Origin: Salinicoccus sp. YB14-2
Lineage (GTDB): Bacteria; Bacillota; Bacilli; Staphylococcales; Salinicoccaceae
DNA length: 64,000 nt
NCBI RefSeq assembly: GCF_001265075.1
Contig: NZ_LFKO01000001.1
Span: 1,348,120-1,412,119 of the forward strand
Direction: 5' to 3'
Shown: positions 56,211 through 64,000 of the stretch, one piece after another
How the letters are laid out: each line of letters opens with the position of its first letter
Position numbering within the stretch: position 1 is the stretch's first letter
Position numbers and translations under genes: made by a program
The notes under the pieces: generated by a model
The model's database searches: none
What the model was told of the DNA's origin: nothing
Seen by the model: only the letters and a program-made list of their open reading frames with translations

Positions 56211-57944
56211 ATGAAAAATTTTAAATTGTTGTTCATGATGGCAATGATTACAGTCCTTTCTGTAGTTCTTGTTGCCTGTGCTGATGACAGTGATGTAGAA
56301 CCTGAAGCAGACACTGAAGATGGCGCAGCAACTGAAACTGAAGAGGGTTCTGAAGATGCATCAGGAGAAGGGTCCGGCGGCGGAGACCTGGTCATTTCAG
56401 AAGCAGCCGATATTGTCAGTTTAGACCCACACGGCAACAACGACGTTCCTTCAAGTAACGTCCGCAATAATATTTATGAAACACTTGTTTACTTAGATGG
56501 AGACATGGAAGTTCAGCCGAGGCTCGCTACAGAGTGGGAAGAAGTAGATGATACTACTTGGGAATTTACTCTCAAAGAAGGCGTAACATTCCATGACGGT
56601 TCAGAATTTAACGCAGAAGTAGTTGAAGCAAACCTGGACCGTGTTCTTGATCCGGCAGTCGCTTCACCGCGTATGTTCTTATATGAAATGATCACGGACG
56701 TAGAAGCGGTCGATGATTATACAGTGCAGATCAGCTTGGAATATCCGTTTGCACCGATTCTGGCACACCTTGCACATGACGGCGGCGGTATGCTCAGTAA
56801 AGAAGTAATCGACGCAGACTATGAAGCGGCTTTAGCTGATGCAGGAGAAGAAATGTCAGTTGAAGAATATTATGAACTTCGTGAAGAAGGTGGAGATGCG
56901 CATCAGGAAGTTGCAGATGCTATTACAGAATCTACTGGTGACCATATCGGTGAAAATGCTATTGGTACTGGTCCGTTCACACTTGAATCACGTTCTGCAG
57001 GTGAAGAAGTAGTTCTCGCAAATAACGCAGATTATCACGATGAAGAAAGTGCTGCAGAGCTTGACAGTGTAACGTTTAAAGTTGTACCTGAAACAGCTGC
57101 ACGTATCGCTGAAATTGAGACGGGAACAAGTCACGTTGCCGGTGCAACAGAGCCGACAAACGTTGAACGTATCGAGTCTCATGATGCAATTGAATTAGAT
57201 CAGACACCATCACTGGGTCTGTCATATGTCGGATTTAATGTCGAAAAAGAGCCATTGGATGATCCTTTAGTCCGTCAGGCCATCTCTTACGCAATTGACC
57301 GTGAAGCGATCATCGACGGAATCTATGAAGGTGTCGGTACACCTGCTGAAGGTCCTTTAGCTCCAGGCGTATTTGGATACGATGAAAGTGTTGAAGGAAT
57401 CCAGTATGATTTAGACCGTGCGAAAGAATTGATGGCAGAAGCTGGCCAGGAAGATGGTTTCGAACTTGAAATTCTTACAAATGGCGATAACCCTCAACGT
57501 GTAGATACAGCAATCTACATCCAGGAAGCGCTTGAAGAACTGAACATCGATGTATCAGTTCAACAGCTTGAGTGGGGTGCGTATCTTGAAACAACAGCAG
57601 CAGGCGACCATGACATGTTCGTACTTGGCTGGTCTACTGTAACTGGTGATGCTGACTACGGTATGTATGCACTTCTGCATTCATCTATGCATGGTGATCC
57701 GGGGAACCGTTCATTCTTATCCAACGATAACGTAGATGCACTGTTAGAAGAAGGACGTACTGAGGCTGATCCAGATGCACGTCAGGAAATCTACAGTGAA
57801 CTTCAGGAGGGATTAGTAGATGTTGCACCAATGATCTACATCCACCACCAGGACTTCTTAACTGGTATCAGTTCAGATGTTGAGAACTTTGAAGTGGATG
57901 CATTAGGCATTTACCAAATGAGAGATACAACAATTTCAGAGTAA
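56211..57944 (+). CDS. Oligopeptide-binding lipoprotein (SBP family 5), second copy
   Basis: 577 aa. Lipobox LVAC (the opening MKNFKLLFMMAMITVLSVVL is the signal), a long Glu/Asp/Gly linker, then LATEWEEVDDTTWEFTLKEG and GVTFHDGSEFNAEVVEANLD, closely parallel to the first copy. The GTGPF loop is intact. Ribosome site AGGAGG. Paralogue produced by duplication; an IS1182-family element begins only 15 bp after its stop. Confidence 0.92.
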   Translation: MKNFKLLFMMAMITVLSVVLVACADDSDVEPEADTEDGAATETEEGSEDASGEGSGGGDLVISEAADIVSLDPHGNNDVPSSNVRNNIYETLVYLDGDMEVQPRLATEWEEVDDTTWEFTLKEGVTFHDGSEFNAEVVEANLDRVLDPAVASPRMFLYEMITDVEAVDDYTVQISLEYPFAPILAHLAHDGGGMLSKEVIDADYEAALADAGEEMSVEEYYELREEGGDAHQEVADAITESTGDHIGENAIGTGPFTLESRSAGEEVVLANNADYHDEESAAELDSVTFKVVPETAARIAEIETGTSHVAGATEPTNVERIESHDAIELDQTPSLGLSYVGFNVEKEPLDDPLVRQAISYAIDREAIIDGIYEGVGTPAEGPLAPGVFGYDESVEGIQYDLDRAKELMAEAGQEDGFELEILTNGDNPQRVDTAIYIQEALEELNIDVSVQQLEWGAYLETTAAGDHDMFVLGWSTVTGDADYGMYALLHSSMHGDPGNRSFLSNDNVDALLEEGRTEADPDARQEIYSELQEGLVDVAPMIYIHHQDFLTGISSDVENFEVDALGIYQMRDTTISE

Positions 57945-58000
57945 TAAGTGCAACAATTAAAATGAGGCTGGGACAAAACTCCCCAGTAGATTAAAATGAT

Positions 58001-58041
58001 AAGCGTGGCACGCACAATTTAGAATTGTGCGTGCCACGCTT
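58001..58041. repeat. 19-bp perfect dyad inside the insertion sequence
   Basis: Arms AAGCGTGGCACGCACAATT (58001-58019) and AATTGTGCGTGCCACGCTT (58023-58041) with a 3-base loop. It sits between the left terminal repeat and the transposase gene and may block read-through from outside promoters. Confidence 0.85.
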
Positions 58042-58137
58042 CATTTTTATAACCAATATATCTTGTTTTTTGTAAACAAAAGGGACACCTTCTGATAAAA
58101 TTAAAGTCACCACAACTTAATCATCGGAGGTATCCCT

Positions 58138-59842
58138 ATGTTTAAAGATTATAACATGGATCAAGTGGTTTTGCCGCTGGACATGGAGAGAAAATGATAT
58201 CGCATTTACGGTGCATCGAATGGTGGAACAGATTCCGGATGACGCGTTCAACGGTTTCCTGCGTGAAACGGGCTGCCCGGCCTATCATCCCCGAATGATG
58301 ATGAAAATTATCATCTGTGCCTATACTCAATCCGTATTTTCCGGTCGTAAGATTGAAGCATTACTAGAAGACAGTGTGCGGATGATGTGGCTGGCGCAGG
58401 GGTATGAACCCAGCTACCGGACGATCAATCGTTTCCGGGTACATCCAGAAGTGAAGACACTGCTGCGTCAATGCTTCGTGCAGTTTCGGTGTCAACTGGT
58501 CGAGGAGAAGCTGATTGACGATGAAGCCATTTTCATCGACGGGACAAAGATTGAAGCGAATGCCAACAAATTTACTTTTGTGTGGCGTAAATCGATTGAA
58601 AATTACAGTAAACAATTAGTGGAAAACTCCAATAAAATGTACGATGAATTATTGATCCAATCCATCATCCCGGAAATCGAACGGGAAAACCCGGAGGCCC
58701 TCTCGACTGAAGCACTCAATCAAATTGTCGACCACTTGGACGACACAGTAGAAACATATGACAGACAAATCGAAGAGAGTGCCGATGCCAAAGAACGGAA
58801 GCAACTGCGTTCAGAGCGGAAAGCACCGAAACAATACCGAAAAAAATTCAAAGATTATTTAGCCCGCCATTTGAAATATCAAACGGCCATGGGCATCTTC
58901 GGCAACCGTAACAGTTATTCAAAGACGGATCCCGACGCGACGTTTATGCGAATGAAAGACGACTATATGCGGAACGGTCAATTAAAAGCCGGATATAATA
59001 TTCAACTGGCCACAGAAGGTCAATATGCGTTGGCATACGAAGTATTTCCAAATCCAACGGATACCCGGACGTTCATCCCTTTCCTGGATACCATTGAAAA
59101 TCATTACTTTAAATTGCCGGATTATATCGCGGATGCCGGCTACGGCAGTGAACAAAATTATGAAGATGTGATCCACCATCGTAAACGCACACCGCTGATT
59201 ACCTATAACCAGTATCGAAAAGAGAAGAAAAAGAAATATAAAAACAATCCATTCCATTACTCGAATTGGGACTATGATGCAGAAACGGACATTTTCACGT
59301 GCCCCAATCAACAGACACTCACATTCCGTTACCGATCCACGAAAAAAGATCGTTATGGTTACACCCGACAGTTTAAAGTCTATGAGTGTGACGATTGCTC
59401 GGACTGCCCATTACGGCATCTATGCACCCAAGCGAAAGCAGGGAACAACCGAAAAATTCACTACAATGAGAAATGGGAACAACAAAAAGAATATATCAGG
59501 ACGCAGCTTTCGAAAGAAGAAACAGGTGAAATCTACGGCAAACGTAAAATCGATGTCGAGCCGGTCTTCGGATTTTTGAAGGCGAATTTGTGCTTCACTC
59601 GAATGTCAGTGAGAGGCACGGAGAAAGTGGAAAATGAATTGGGGTTCGCGTTTCTGGCAGTGAACTTAAGAAAGTACACTGCTAGGAACCCCCACCCTAC
59701 ATTAAATAATGATGATTCTTCAAATCAAAAAGGTGCCAATCATGAAATATCAATGATTGGCACCTTTTTTTCAGTTATTCTGGCTGGTTATGTCCCAGCC
59801 TCATTTTTTGTCTTAAAGAAAGAAAAATATCCTTTTAAATGA
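58138..59842 (+). pseudogene. IS1182-family transposase, N-terminus frameshifted
   Basis: A well-placed start at 58138 (GGAGG upstream) reads MFKDYNMDQVVLPLDMERK and then hits TGA at 58195. The main frame takes up NDIAFTVHRMVEQIPDDAF shortly after, so a frameshift or small deletion near 58190 broke the gene; the ATG at 58211 would give a 543-aa protein lacking about 20 residues. DDE core residues seem present: FIDGTKIEANAN, VADAGYGSE-like IADAGYGSEQNYE, and DVEPVFGFLK. The frame runs through the element's terminator hairpin and right repeat and ends 35 bp outside. Confidence 0.8.
59726..59771. terminator. Hairpin at the right end of the insertion sequence
   Basis: Stem AAAAAGGTGCCAATCA / TGATTGGCACCTTTTT with a T run, just inside the right terminal repeat. 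Confidence 0.88.
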
Positions 59843-59876
59843 TATAATGACAACATTGGTAAAAGGAGAGTTCATC

Positions 59877-60143
59877 TTGAAAAAAGCAATTATACTTGTG
59901 TTGATGACGGTGTTACTAAGCGCCTGCAGCAGCGAACCGTCACAGGCGGAGAAGGATTTGGAAGAAGTGAATAACGACATCAGTGAACTTCAAAGTGAGA
60001 TTCAGCAGGTTCGCAGTGAAAATGAAACTGTTGAAAGCGATATCGAAAATAAAGAGAGAGAATTGGAAGGATTATCATCCGATGGATCAGAGGACGATGG
60101 GAACACTGAAAGTGAAGACGGTTCATCAGAGGACTCAGAATGA
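59877..60143 (+). CDS. Small coiled-coil lipoprotein
   Basis: 88 aa from TTG at 59877, with AAAGGAG 8 nt upstream. Lipobox LSAC, then a heptad-rich helix (LEEVNNDISELQSEIQQVRS, continuing to about residue 65) and a Ser/Glu/Asp-rich tail. Exported and lipid-anchored; no family recognised. A TATAAT at 59843-59848 is a likely -10 box and lies just outside the insertion sequence. Confidence 0.7.
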   Translation: MKKAIILVLMTVLLSACSSEPSQAEKDLEEVNNDISELQSEIQQVRSENETVESDIENKERELEGLSSDGSEDDGNTESEDGSSEDSE

Positions 60144-60189
60144 TATATTATTACGTAAGAAATTATATTAAAAAGGAGAATGATATAAT

Positions 60190-60531
60190 ATGCATGAGAA
60201 AAAATTTTCATTAATAGAAGGCGAAACTTTCACAATAGATGAACTGGGTAAAGAAATTGAAGAAATCGTCGATTCAAAACTTGTTGATTTGACCGGCACC
60301 AAAGAAAGAGTCGTTGCCCAAAAGCCGAGCCCTGATCAGGATTTCGAAACATTTACAATCAAGTTCAACCTGGATGATCTGCCTGACTTTGTAGATGTTG
60401 TCGCAACAACGGAGAAAAAAGAGAACTTCGAAGACTACGACTTTGATAAAGATAAATTAAAAGTTCGCCTGGTGAGCTATATCAGGCAGGAATCTCCTGA
60501 AAATAACCAAAGTGAACATGTGAGTGAATAA
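60190..60531 (+). CDS. Conserved-looking hypothetical protein
   Basis: 113 aa, acidic, cytosolic. The sequence pattern (MHEKKFSLIEGETFTIDELG, then FETFTIKFNLDDLPDFVDVV) suggests an alpha-beta fold, but I recognise no family. Ribosome site AAAAGGAG, 13 nt before the ATG. Confidence 0.55.
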   Translation: MHEKKFSLIEGETFTIDELGKEIEEIVDSKLVDLTGTKERVVAQKPSPDQDFETFTIKFNLDDLPDFVDVVATTEKKENFEDYDFDKDKLKVRLVSYIRQESPENNQSEHVSE

Positions 60532-60564
60532 TTACAAAGTAACTAACAGTGATTGAGGGTTAAT

Positions 60565-61128
60565 ATGAAATACATTAAAACAAAGCGATTAATATTACGT
60601 GACTGGAAAGAGAGTGACATTCCCAAGTTCATTAAATTGAATGCAGATAAAGATGTCCGTCGCTATTTTCCCAATATCGCAACACCTGAGGAATCCAGAG
60701 AGTTTGTATTGAGCGCACAGAGTGATATCGATGCCAGAGGATTTGGATTGTTTGCCGTAGAGCGCAGGGATACGAATGAATTTATCGGTTTTACCGGTAT
60801 TCAGGTATGGGAAGAAGAAGGCCCGTTGAAACTTCAATTTCTGCCGACCATTGAAATTGGATGGCGTTTTGCGAAACCTCACTGGAATCAAGGGTTTGCT
60901 ACGGAAGCGGCGCTTGGAGTAATTAAATTTGTCGAACGGAACACTGATATAAAAGAAATTTATGCCTATACCTCAAGTATTAATTACCCTTCAATTAACA
61001 TCATGCTGAAATTGGGGATGAAAAAAGTCCAAAGTTTTGAACACCCATTGATAATGGAGGGGCATTCACTAAAAACCCAGGTAGTATACAAAACAGATAT
61101 TAAAAAAAGGCATCGCTTCAGATTATGA
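60565..61128 (+). CDS. RimJ/RimL-type N-acetyltransferase
   Basis: 187 aa from the ATG at 60565. Opening KTKRLILRDWKESDIPKFIK, then IEIGWRFAKPHWNQGFATEA with the acetyl-CoA loop, and SINYPSINIMLKLGMKKVQSFEH near the end, typical of RimJ/RimL-type GNATs. Acceptor unknown. Its stop codon lies in the loop of a bidirectional terminator. Confidence 0.88.
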   Translation: MKYIKTKRLILRDWKESDIPKFIKLNADKDVRRYFPNIATPEESREFVLSAQSDIDARGFGLFAVERRDTNEFIGFTGIQVWEEEGPLKLQFLPTIEIGWRFAKPHWNQGFATEAALGVIKFVERNTDIKEIYAYTSSINYPSINIMLKLGMKKVQSFEHPLIMEGHSLKTQVVYKTDIKKRHRFRL

Positions 61129-61143
61129 GCGATGCCCTTTTTG
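61109..61143. terminator. Bidirectional terminator containing both stop codons
   Basis: Stem GGCATCGCT / AGCGATGCC with an A run on the left and T run on the right. The stops of the acetyltransferase (61126-61128) and of the LOG gene (61123-61125) both fall in its loop. Confidence 0.88.
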
Positions 61144-61719
61144 TAGGTCTTTATATGTTCTGACCTCTACAGGTTCAAAATCTTTAAACTGATCGATAAG
61201 TGTTGAAAGGTTTTCACCTATGAACAGCTGTTTCATATATTTTTCCTCCAGATACTCCTCAGAGATCATCTTATCGAACATCGTGAGAAGCGGATCGAAG
61301 TAATTTCTCGTATTAATAAGGCCAAGAGGCTTTTCATGAAGACCGATCTGCCCCCATGTATACATTTCAAAGAACTCTTCAAGAGTGCCCGCACCTCCGG
61401 GCAGTGAAATGATTGCATCGCCCAAATCATTCATCAGGGCTTTCCTTTCATGCATCGTTTCAACAATCTCCAATTTATGAAGACGCTGATGGGCAAGCTC
61501 CCTGTCGACTAGGAACTGTGGGATGACGCCTGTCACTTTGCCGCCATAATCCACAGTACCGTTTGCCACAGCCCCCATCATACCGGCGGAACCGCCGCCG
61601 TATACCAATTCATAGCCGCCTTCTGCAATGTCTCTGCCGAGCTGATAGGCCGCTTCTTCAAATTCAGGAAGACGTCCCGAGGTTGCGCCGCAGAAAACAG
61701 TAATACTTTTAATCTCCAC
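61123..61719 (-). CDS. LOG-family protein (cytokinin riboside 5'-monophosphate phosphoribohydrolase type)
   Basis: 198 aa. Motifs ITVFCGATSG at the N-terminus, YGGGSAGMMGAVA, and the diagnostic PGGAGTLEEFFE are complete. Family enzymes hydrolyse nucleoside monophosphates to base and ribose phosphate. Separate transcription unit next to the charged protein gene. Confidence 0.9.
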   Translation of the reverse strand: MEIKSITVFCGATSGRLPEFEEAAYQLGRDIAEGGYELVYGGGSAGMMGAVANGTVDYGGKVTGVIPQFLVDRELAHQRLHKLEIVETMHERKALMNDLGDAIISLPGGAGTLEEFFEMYTWGQIGLHEKPLGLINTRNYFDPLLTMFDKMISEEYLEEKYMKQLFIGENLSTLIDQFKDFEPVEVRTYKDLQKGHRS

Positions 61720-61751
61720 TGAACATTCACCCGCAATCTGGTCTTTTCAAA

Positions 61752-62759
61752 TTAAAATTGTTGACGTTTTTTATTGAGTTTCTTTTCCAGCTTCTGCTGT
61801 TTTTTATTTTTCCTGATATTTTTCCGAATGCCTGACTTACGTCCATGCTCATCATAATACTGTTCAGCTTGTTCACGGTGTTTATCAAACAATGTTTTTT
61901 CAGCATTGTCATCTTCTGCTGGAGAGACATTTTCATCAGTGTCATAATTCACAGTATAATCGAGCGTGCTGTGATGCTTTTTGAAAAGGTCTTTTGATTC
62001 AAAATCTTCAATGTTATCTTCATGATTTTTCACTTTATCAAAATATAGCTGTTGTACGTCTTGTGTCATGTTAATCTCCTCGTCATTTGATTGATCTGTG
62101 TCCATTCTATCATTATTATCATCTTCAGTGTATTCATCATTTTGTATATCCAGACGTTCCTCATCTTTTTTTGAGAGTGAAACACGGCTTAATGTCTGAT
62201 TGTCGTCATACGCTTTGGCTATATCCTGATTATCGACATTCGTCTCAAGAGCCGCTTCAGTTTGAGGGTCGATTTTGCTTACATCCATAATTAAATGCTC
62301 ACTCACTGTCATGCCCGCCATTTTATCTTCGTTGGACATTGCCGGGTTCGACTGCATAATTTTAGGTACTTTAGGTTTATCTGACGCTTCATTTTCAAGT
62401 CTTTTCGAGCGGTGCTTTTCCTTGTCCTTTTCAAATTGTTCAAGAAGTTTGTCTTCTTTTCTTATGGTGCGCTGGTAGGACTGCATATCTTTTTTGTATG
62501 AGCGTGCCTGTCTTTTATCATTGATTTTACTACCGACAGTATCGACAGCTGATTTGCCTGTCTGATAGACATTGGAGCCGGTTGCTTTTACAGACTGATA
62601 AGCCCCTTCACCTTTATCTTTCACGTTGTGATAAGTATTGCTTGAGAAATGTCCCAATCTTTCTATGTCGGGATGTTCTTTAATATGTTTTCTTTCAGTA
62701 AATAAAGGGATCAGTATGATGGGCAGAACATTTAACAGTGTTTTAATATTTTTATTCAT
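61752..62759 (-). CDS. Highly charged protein with N-terminal hydrophobic anchor
   Basis: 335 aa from the ATG at 62759, with GGAGG 7 nt upstream. One hydrophobic segment (about 5-20, KTLLNVLPIILIPLF), then an extended, polar region rich in Lys, Asp and Glu with DKGEGAYQSVKATGSNVYQT repeated helical features, and a basic end (RKNIRKNKKQQKLEKKLNKK). Probably a membrane-anchored, largely disordered cytosolic protein. No family recognised. Confidence 0.6.
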   Translation of the reverse strand: MNKNIKTLLNVLPIILIPLFTERKHIKEHPDIERLGHFSSNTYHNVKDKGEGAYQSVKATGSNVYQTGKSAVDTVGSKINDKRQARSYKKDMQSYQRTIRKEDKLLEQFEKDKEKHRSKRLENEASDKPKVPKIMQSNPAMSNEDKMAGMTVSEHLIMDVSKIDPQTEAALETNVDNQDIAKAYDDNQTLSRVSLSKKDEERLDIQNDEYTEDDNNDRMDTDQSNDEEINMTQDVQQLYFDKVKNHEDNIEDFESKDLFKKHHSTLDYTVNYDTDENVSPAEDDNAEKTLFDKHREQAEQYYDEHGRKSGIRKNIRKNKKQQKLEKKLNKKRQQF

Positions 62760-62892
62760 GAATAGACCTCCATGGCATTTATTAATAATTATATAATACC
62801 CTGAGTTAACTTTCATTAAACTGACTGCAATAGGTTTTAAAATTATAAATGTGGTAATAATACTAATAACGAAACAAGGAGGCACTTCAATT

Positions 62893-63603
62893 ATGAAAAC
62901 TATTACATCCGATATGACATTAAAGGATATTGTAAGTGAAGCACCAGGCGCAGGTAATATCTTCAGAGAACTGAGAATAGATTTTATCCATAACGGCGAT
63001 AAGACGTTGCAGAGCATGACGGTTGAGAAAAATTTAAGTCTTGATAACCTTATTTATGAACTCAATGAGATGAATCCGGTGAACGAAGATGGTATTGATA
63101 TAAAATATATGGATGAAAAAAGCATACTCACATATATCCAAAGAAAATATCATGAGGATTTAAAAGATGAGCTGCCTGTACTTGAGAAATATTTGGAAAA
63201 TGCGGTCAAGCAAAATAAAAAACAGCAGCCGGAATTGGAGGAAGTTGAAGAATTATTTAAGAATATAAAAACGACTTTTCTTGAGCATGTGGATAATGAG
63301 GATAATACAGTGTTTGAAATGATAAGCACTTATCTTGATACACCGAATTCCCATCATTTTGAAGCCGTAAAGCCTCACATGACGAGTTTGAAATCAGAAC
63401 ATGAAAATCTTGCAATAAACTTTTATGAATTGAGGGCGCTGACAAATGACTACACTTTGGACAGCAGCGCCACAGCAGAACTGAGACTGGTTTATCACCG
63501 TCTTGAAAAGCTGGAGAAAGATGCCTTCAATCATTTTTACCTTGAAAACAATAAGTTATTTGAAGGTGTTTATGAAAAACAGAGAGCGATATCGGATTTT
63601 TAA
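62893..63603 (+). CDS. Ric/ScdA-like di-iron (hemerythrin) protein lacking the N-terminal cysteines
   Basis: 236 aa from the ATG at 62893 (AAGGAGG upstream). N-terminal ScdA_N-like domain (TLKDIVSEAPGAGNIFRELRI) and a C-terminal hemerythrin domain. Ric/ScdA proteins help repair iron-sulfur clusters after nitrosative or oxidative damage. The di-iron ligands appear kept: H in KYHEDL, HxxxE in FLEHVDNE, H in KSEHENL, HxxxE in NHFYLE. The hallmark FCCGG, however, is FIHNG here, so cysteine chemistry of the N-terminal domain is lost. Confidence 0.8.
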   Translation: MKTITSDMTLKDIVSEAPGAGNIFRELRIDFIHNGDKTLQSMTVEKNLSLDNLIYELNEMNPVNEDGIDIKYMDEKSILTYIQRKYHEDLKDELPVLEKYLENAVKQNKKQQPELEEVEELFKNIKTTFLEHVDNEDNTVFEMISTYLDTPNSHHFEAVKPHMTSLKSEHENLAINFYELRALTNDYTLDSSATAELRLVYHRLEKLEKDAFNHFYLENNKLFEGVYEKQRAISDF

Positions 63604-63607
63604 AAGG

Positions 63608-63653
63608 AACCCCTGGGTTATGAATGATTTCACTCATAACCCAGGGGTTTTGT
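63608..63653. terminator. Bidirectional terminator between the Ric-like and kinase genes
   Basis: Stem AACCCCTGGGTTATGA / TCATAACCCAGGGGTT with T-rich right flank. Confidence 0.9.
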
Positions 63654-64000
63654 CATACTTGCTGAAGTGGAAAAATGACTGTGAATGTAGTCCCTTCACC
63701 TTCAATGCTGTTGACTTTAATATCACCTTGATGAGAGTCCACAAGGTGTTTGACAATCGCAAGTCCAAGTCCGGTACCGCCGGAATTTCTGGAACGTGCT
63801 TTATCCACCCTGTAAAAGCGTTCAAAAACCCGCGGCACACTTTCCTGTGGAATGCCGATGCCGGTATCGCTGATTGAAATATACACATTGTACTCGGTCA
63901 ATTCTATAGATATATCTATTTTTCCGCCTACTCCTGTATAGTTTATCGAATTGGCAATCAGGTTTAACAAAATCTGGTTAATCCTGTCGCTGTCCCCTTC
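63653..64000 (-). CDS. Sensor histidine kinase, C-terminal part (PhoR-like), partial
   Basis: The gene continues beyond the window's right edge; 115 residues are visible. They form most of the HATPase_c domain: N box LLNLIANSINYT, G1 ISDTGIGIP, F box FERFYRVDKARSR and G2 GGTGLGLAIVKHL. The run YRVDKARSRNSGGTGLGLAI is closest to PhoR/PnpS kinases among those I know, but SrrB- or ResE-type kinases share much of it. Confidence 0.85.
   Translation of the reverse strand, partial: EGDSDRINQILLNLIANSINYTGVGGKIDISIELTEYNVYISISDTGIGIPQESVPRVFERFYRVDKARSRNSGGTGLGLAIVKHLVDSHQGDIKVNSIEGEGTTFTVIFPLQQV

Larger units (their letters stand above)
57959..59807 (+). mobile_element. IS1182-family insertion sequence
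   Basis: Perfect 17-bp terminal inverted repeats: AAAATGAGGCTGGGACA at 57959-57975 and TGTCCCAGCCTCATTTT at 59791-59807. Between them lie a 19-bp perfect dyad, a transposase gene and a terminator hairpin. The TGAGGCTGGGACA end is characteristic of IS1182/IS1272-type elements in staphylococci. No clear target duplication is seen, which suits IS1272-type insertion into stem-loops. Confidence 0.9.

Overview
The window is chromosomal DNA from a low-GC Gram-positive coccus of the family Staphylococcaceae. Support comes from the arginase / cdaA-cdaR-glmM-glmS order, a glmS ribozyme, split glycine decarboxylase genes (gcvPA, gcvPB), a LysM-CHAP autolysin of the Sle1 type with a WalR-type box upstream, lrgAB, a ScdA/Ric-like protein and an IS1182-family element. 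Many acidic proteins and acidic lipoprotein linkers would fit a salt-tolerant genus such as Jeotgalicoccus or Salinicoccus rather than S. aureus, but the genus is an inference.

Layout. 1-560: six tRNA genes (Asn, Glu, Val, Tyr, Gln, Lys) and a terminator. 640-8324: arginase, two regulators, then c-di-AMP synthesis and amino-sugar genes (cdaA, cdaR, glmM, ribozyme, glmS). 8349-19518: a complete Tn7-like transposon, starting 25 bp after the glmS stop codon, with tnsA, tnsB, tnsC, a tniQ/tnsD gene and a tnsE-like gene, four abutting TnsB-type sites at the glmS end, three spaced sites at the far end, and a small cargo (M50 membrane protease, XRE regulator plus membrane partner, several gene relics). 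19518-31100: sodium:solute symporter, Bcr/CflA-type exporter, deoxynucleoside kinase, gcvPA-gcvPB, lipoprotein, RDD protein, YhdH-type reductase, tatC. 31250-34875: trhO and queuosine precursor genes queC-queD-queE, then a preQ1-I riboswitch and queF.

34935-49985: transporters, acetyltransferase, LysM-CHAP autolysin, BI-1-like membrane protein, YebC-family protein, an SDR without the usual catalytic Tyr-Lys pair, a GntR-controlled ABC exporter operon with a visible operator, lrgAB, a DUF402 protein, a decayed SDR gene beside an intact LysR regulator, and a DUF456 protein. 50037-57944: an oligopeptide/dipeptide ABC importer (C-B-D-F order, minus strand) with two divergent substrate-binding lipoproteins. 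57959-59807: an IS1182-family insertion sequence with 17-bp perfect ends and a damaged transposase start. 59877-64000: small lipoprotein, hypothetical, acetyltransferase, LOG-family enzyme, a charged anchored protein, a divergent Ric/ScdA protein lacking its N-terminal cysteines, and the 3' part of a PhoR-like histidine kinase cut by the window edge.

The most notable system is the Tn7-like element: its gene order, its DDE spacing and the arrangement of its ends all parallel Tn7. It separates glmS from what was probably its own terminator, and no target duplication is visible.
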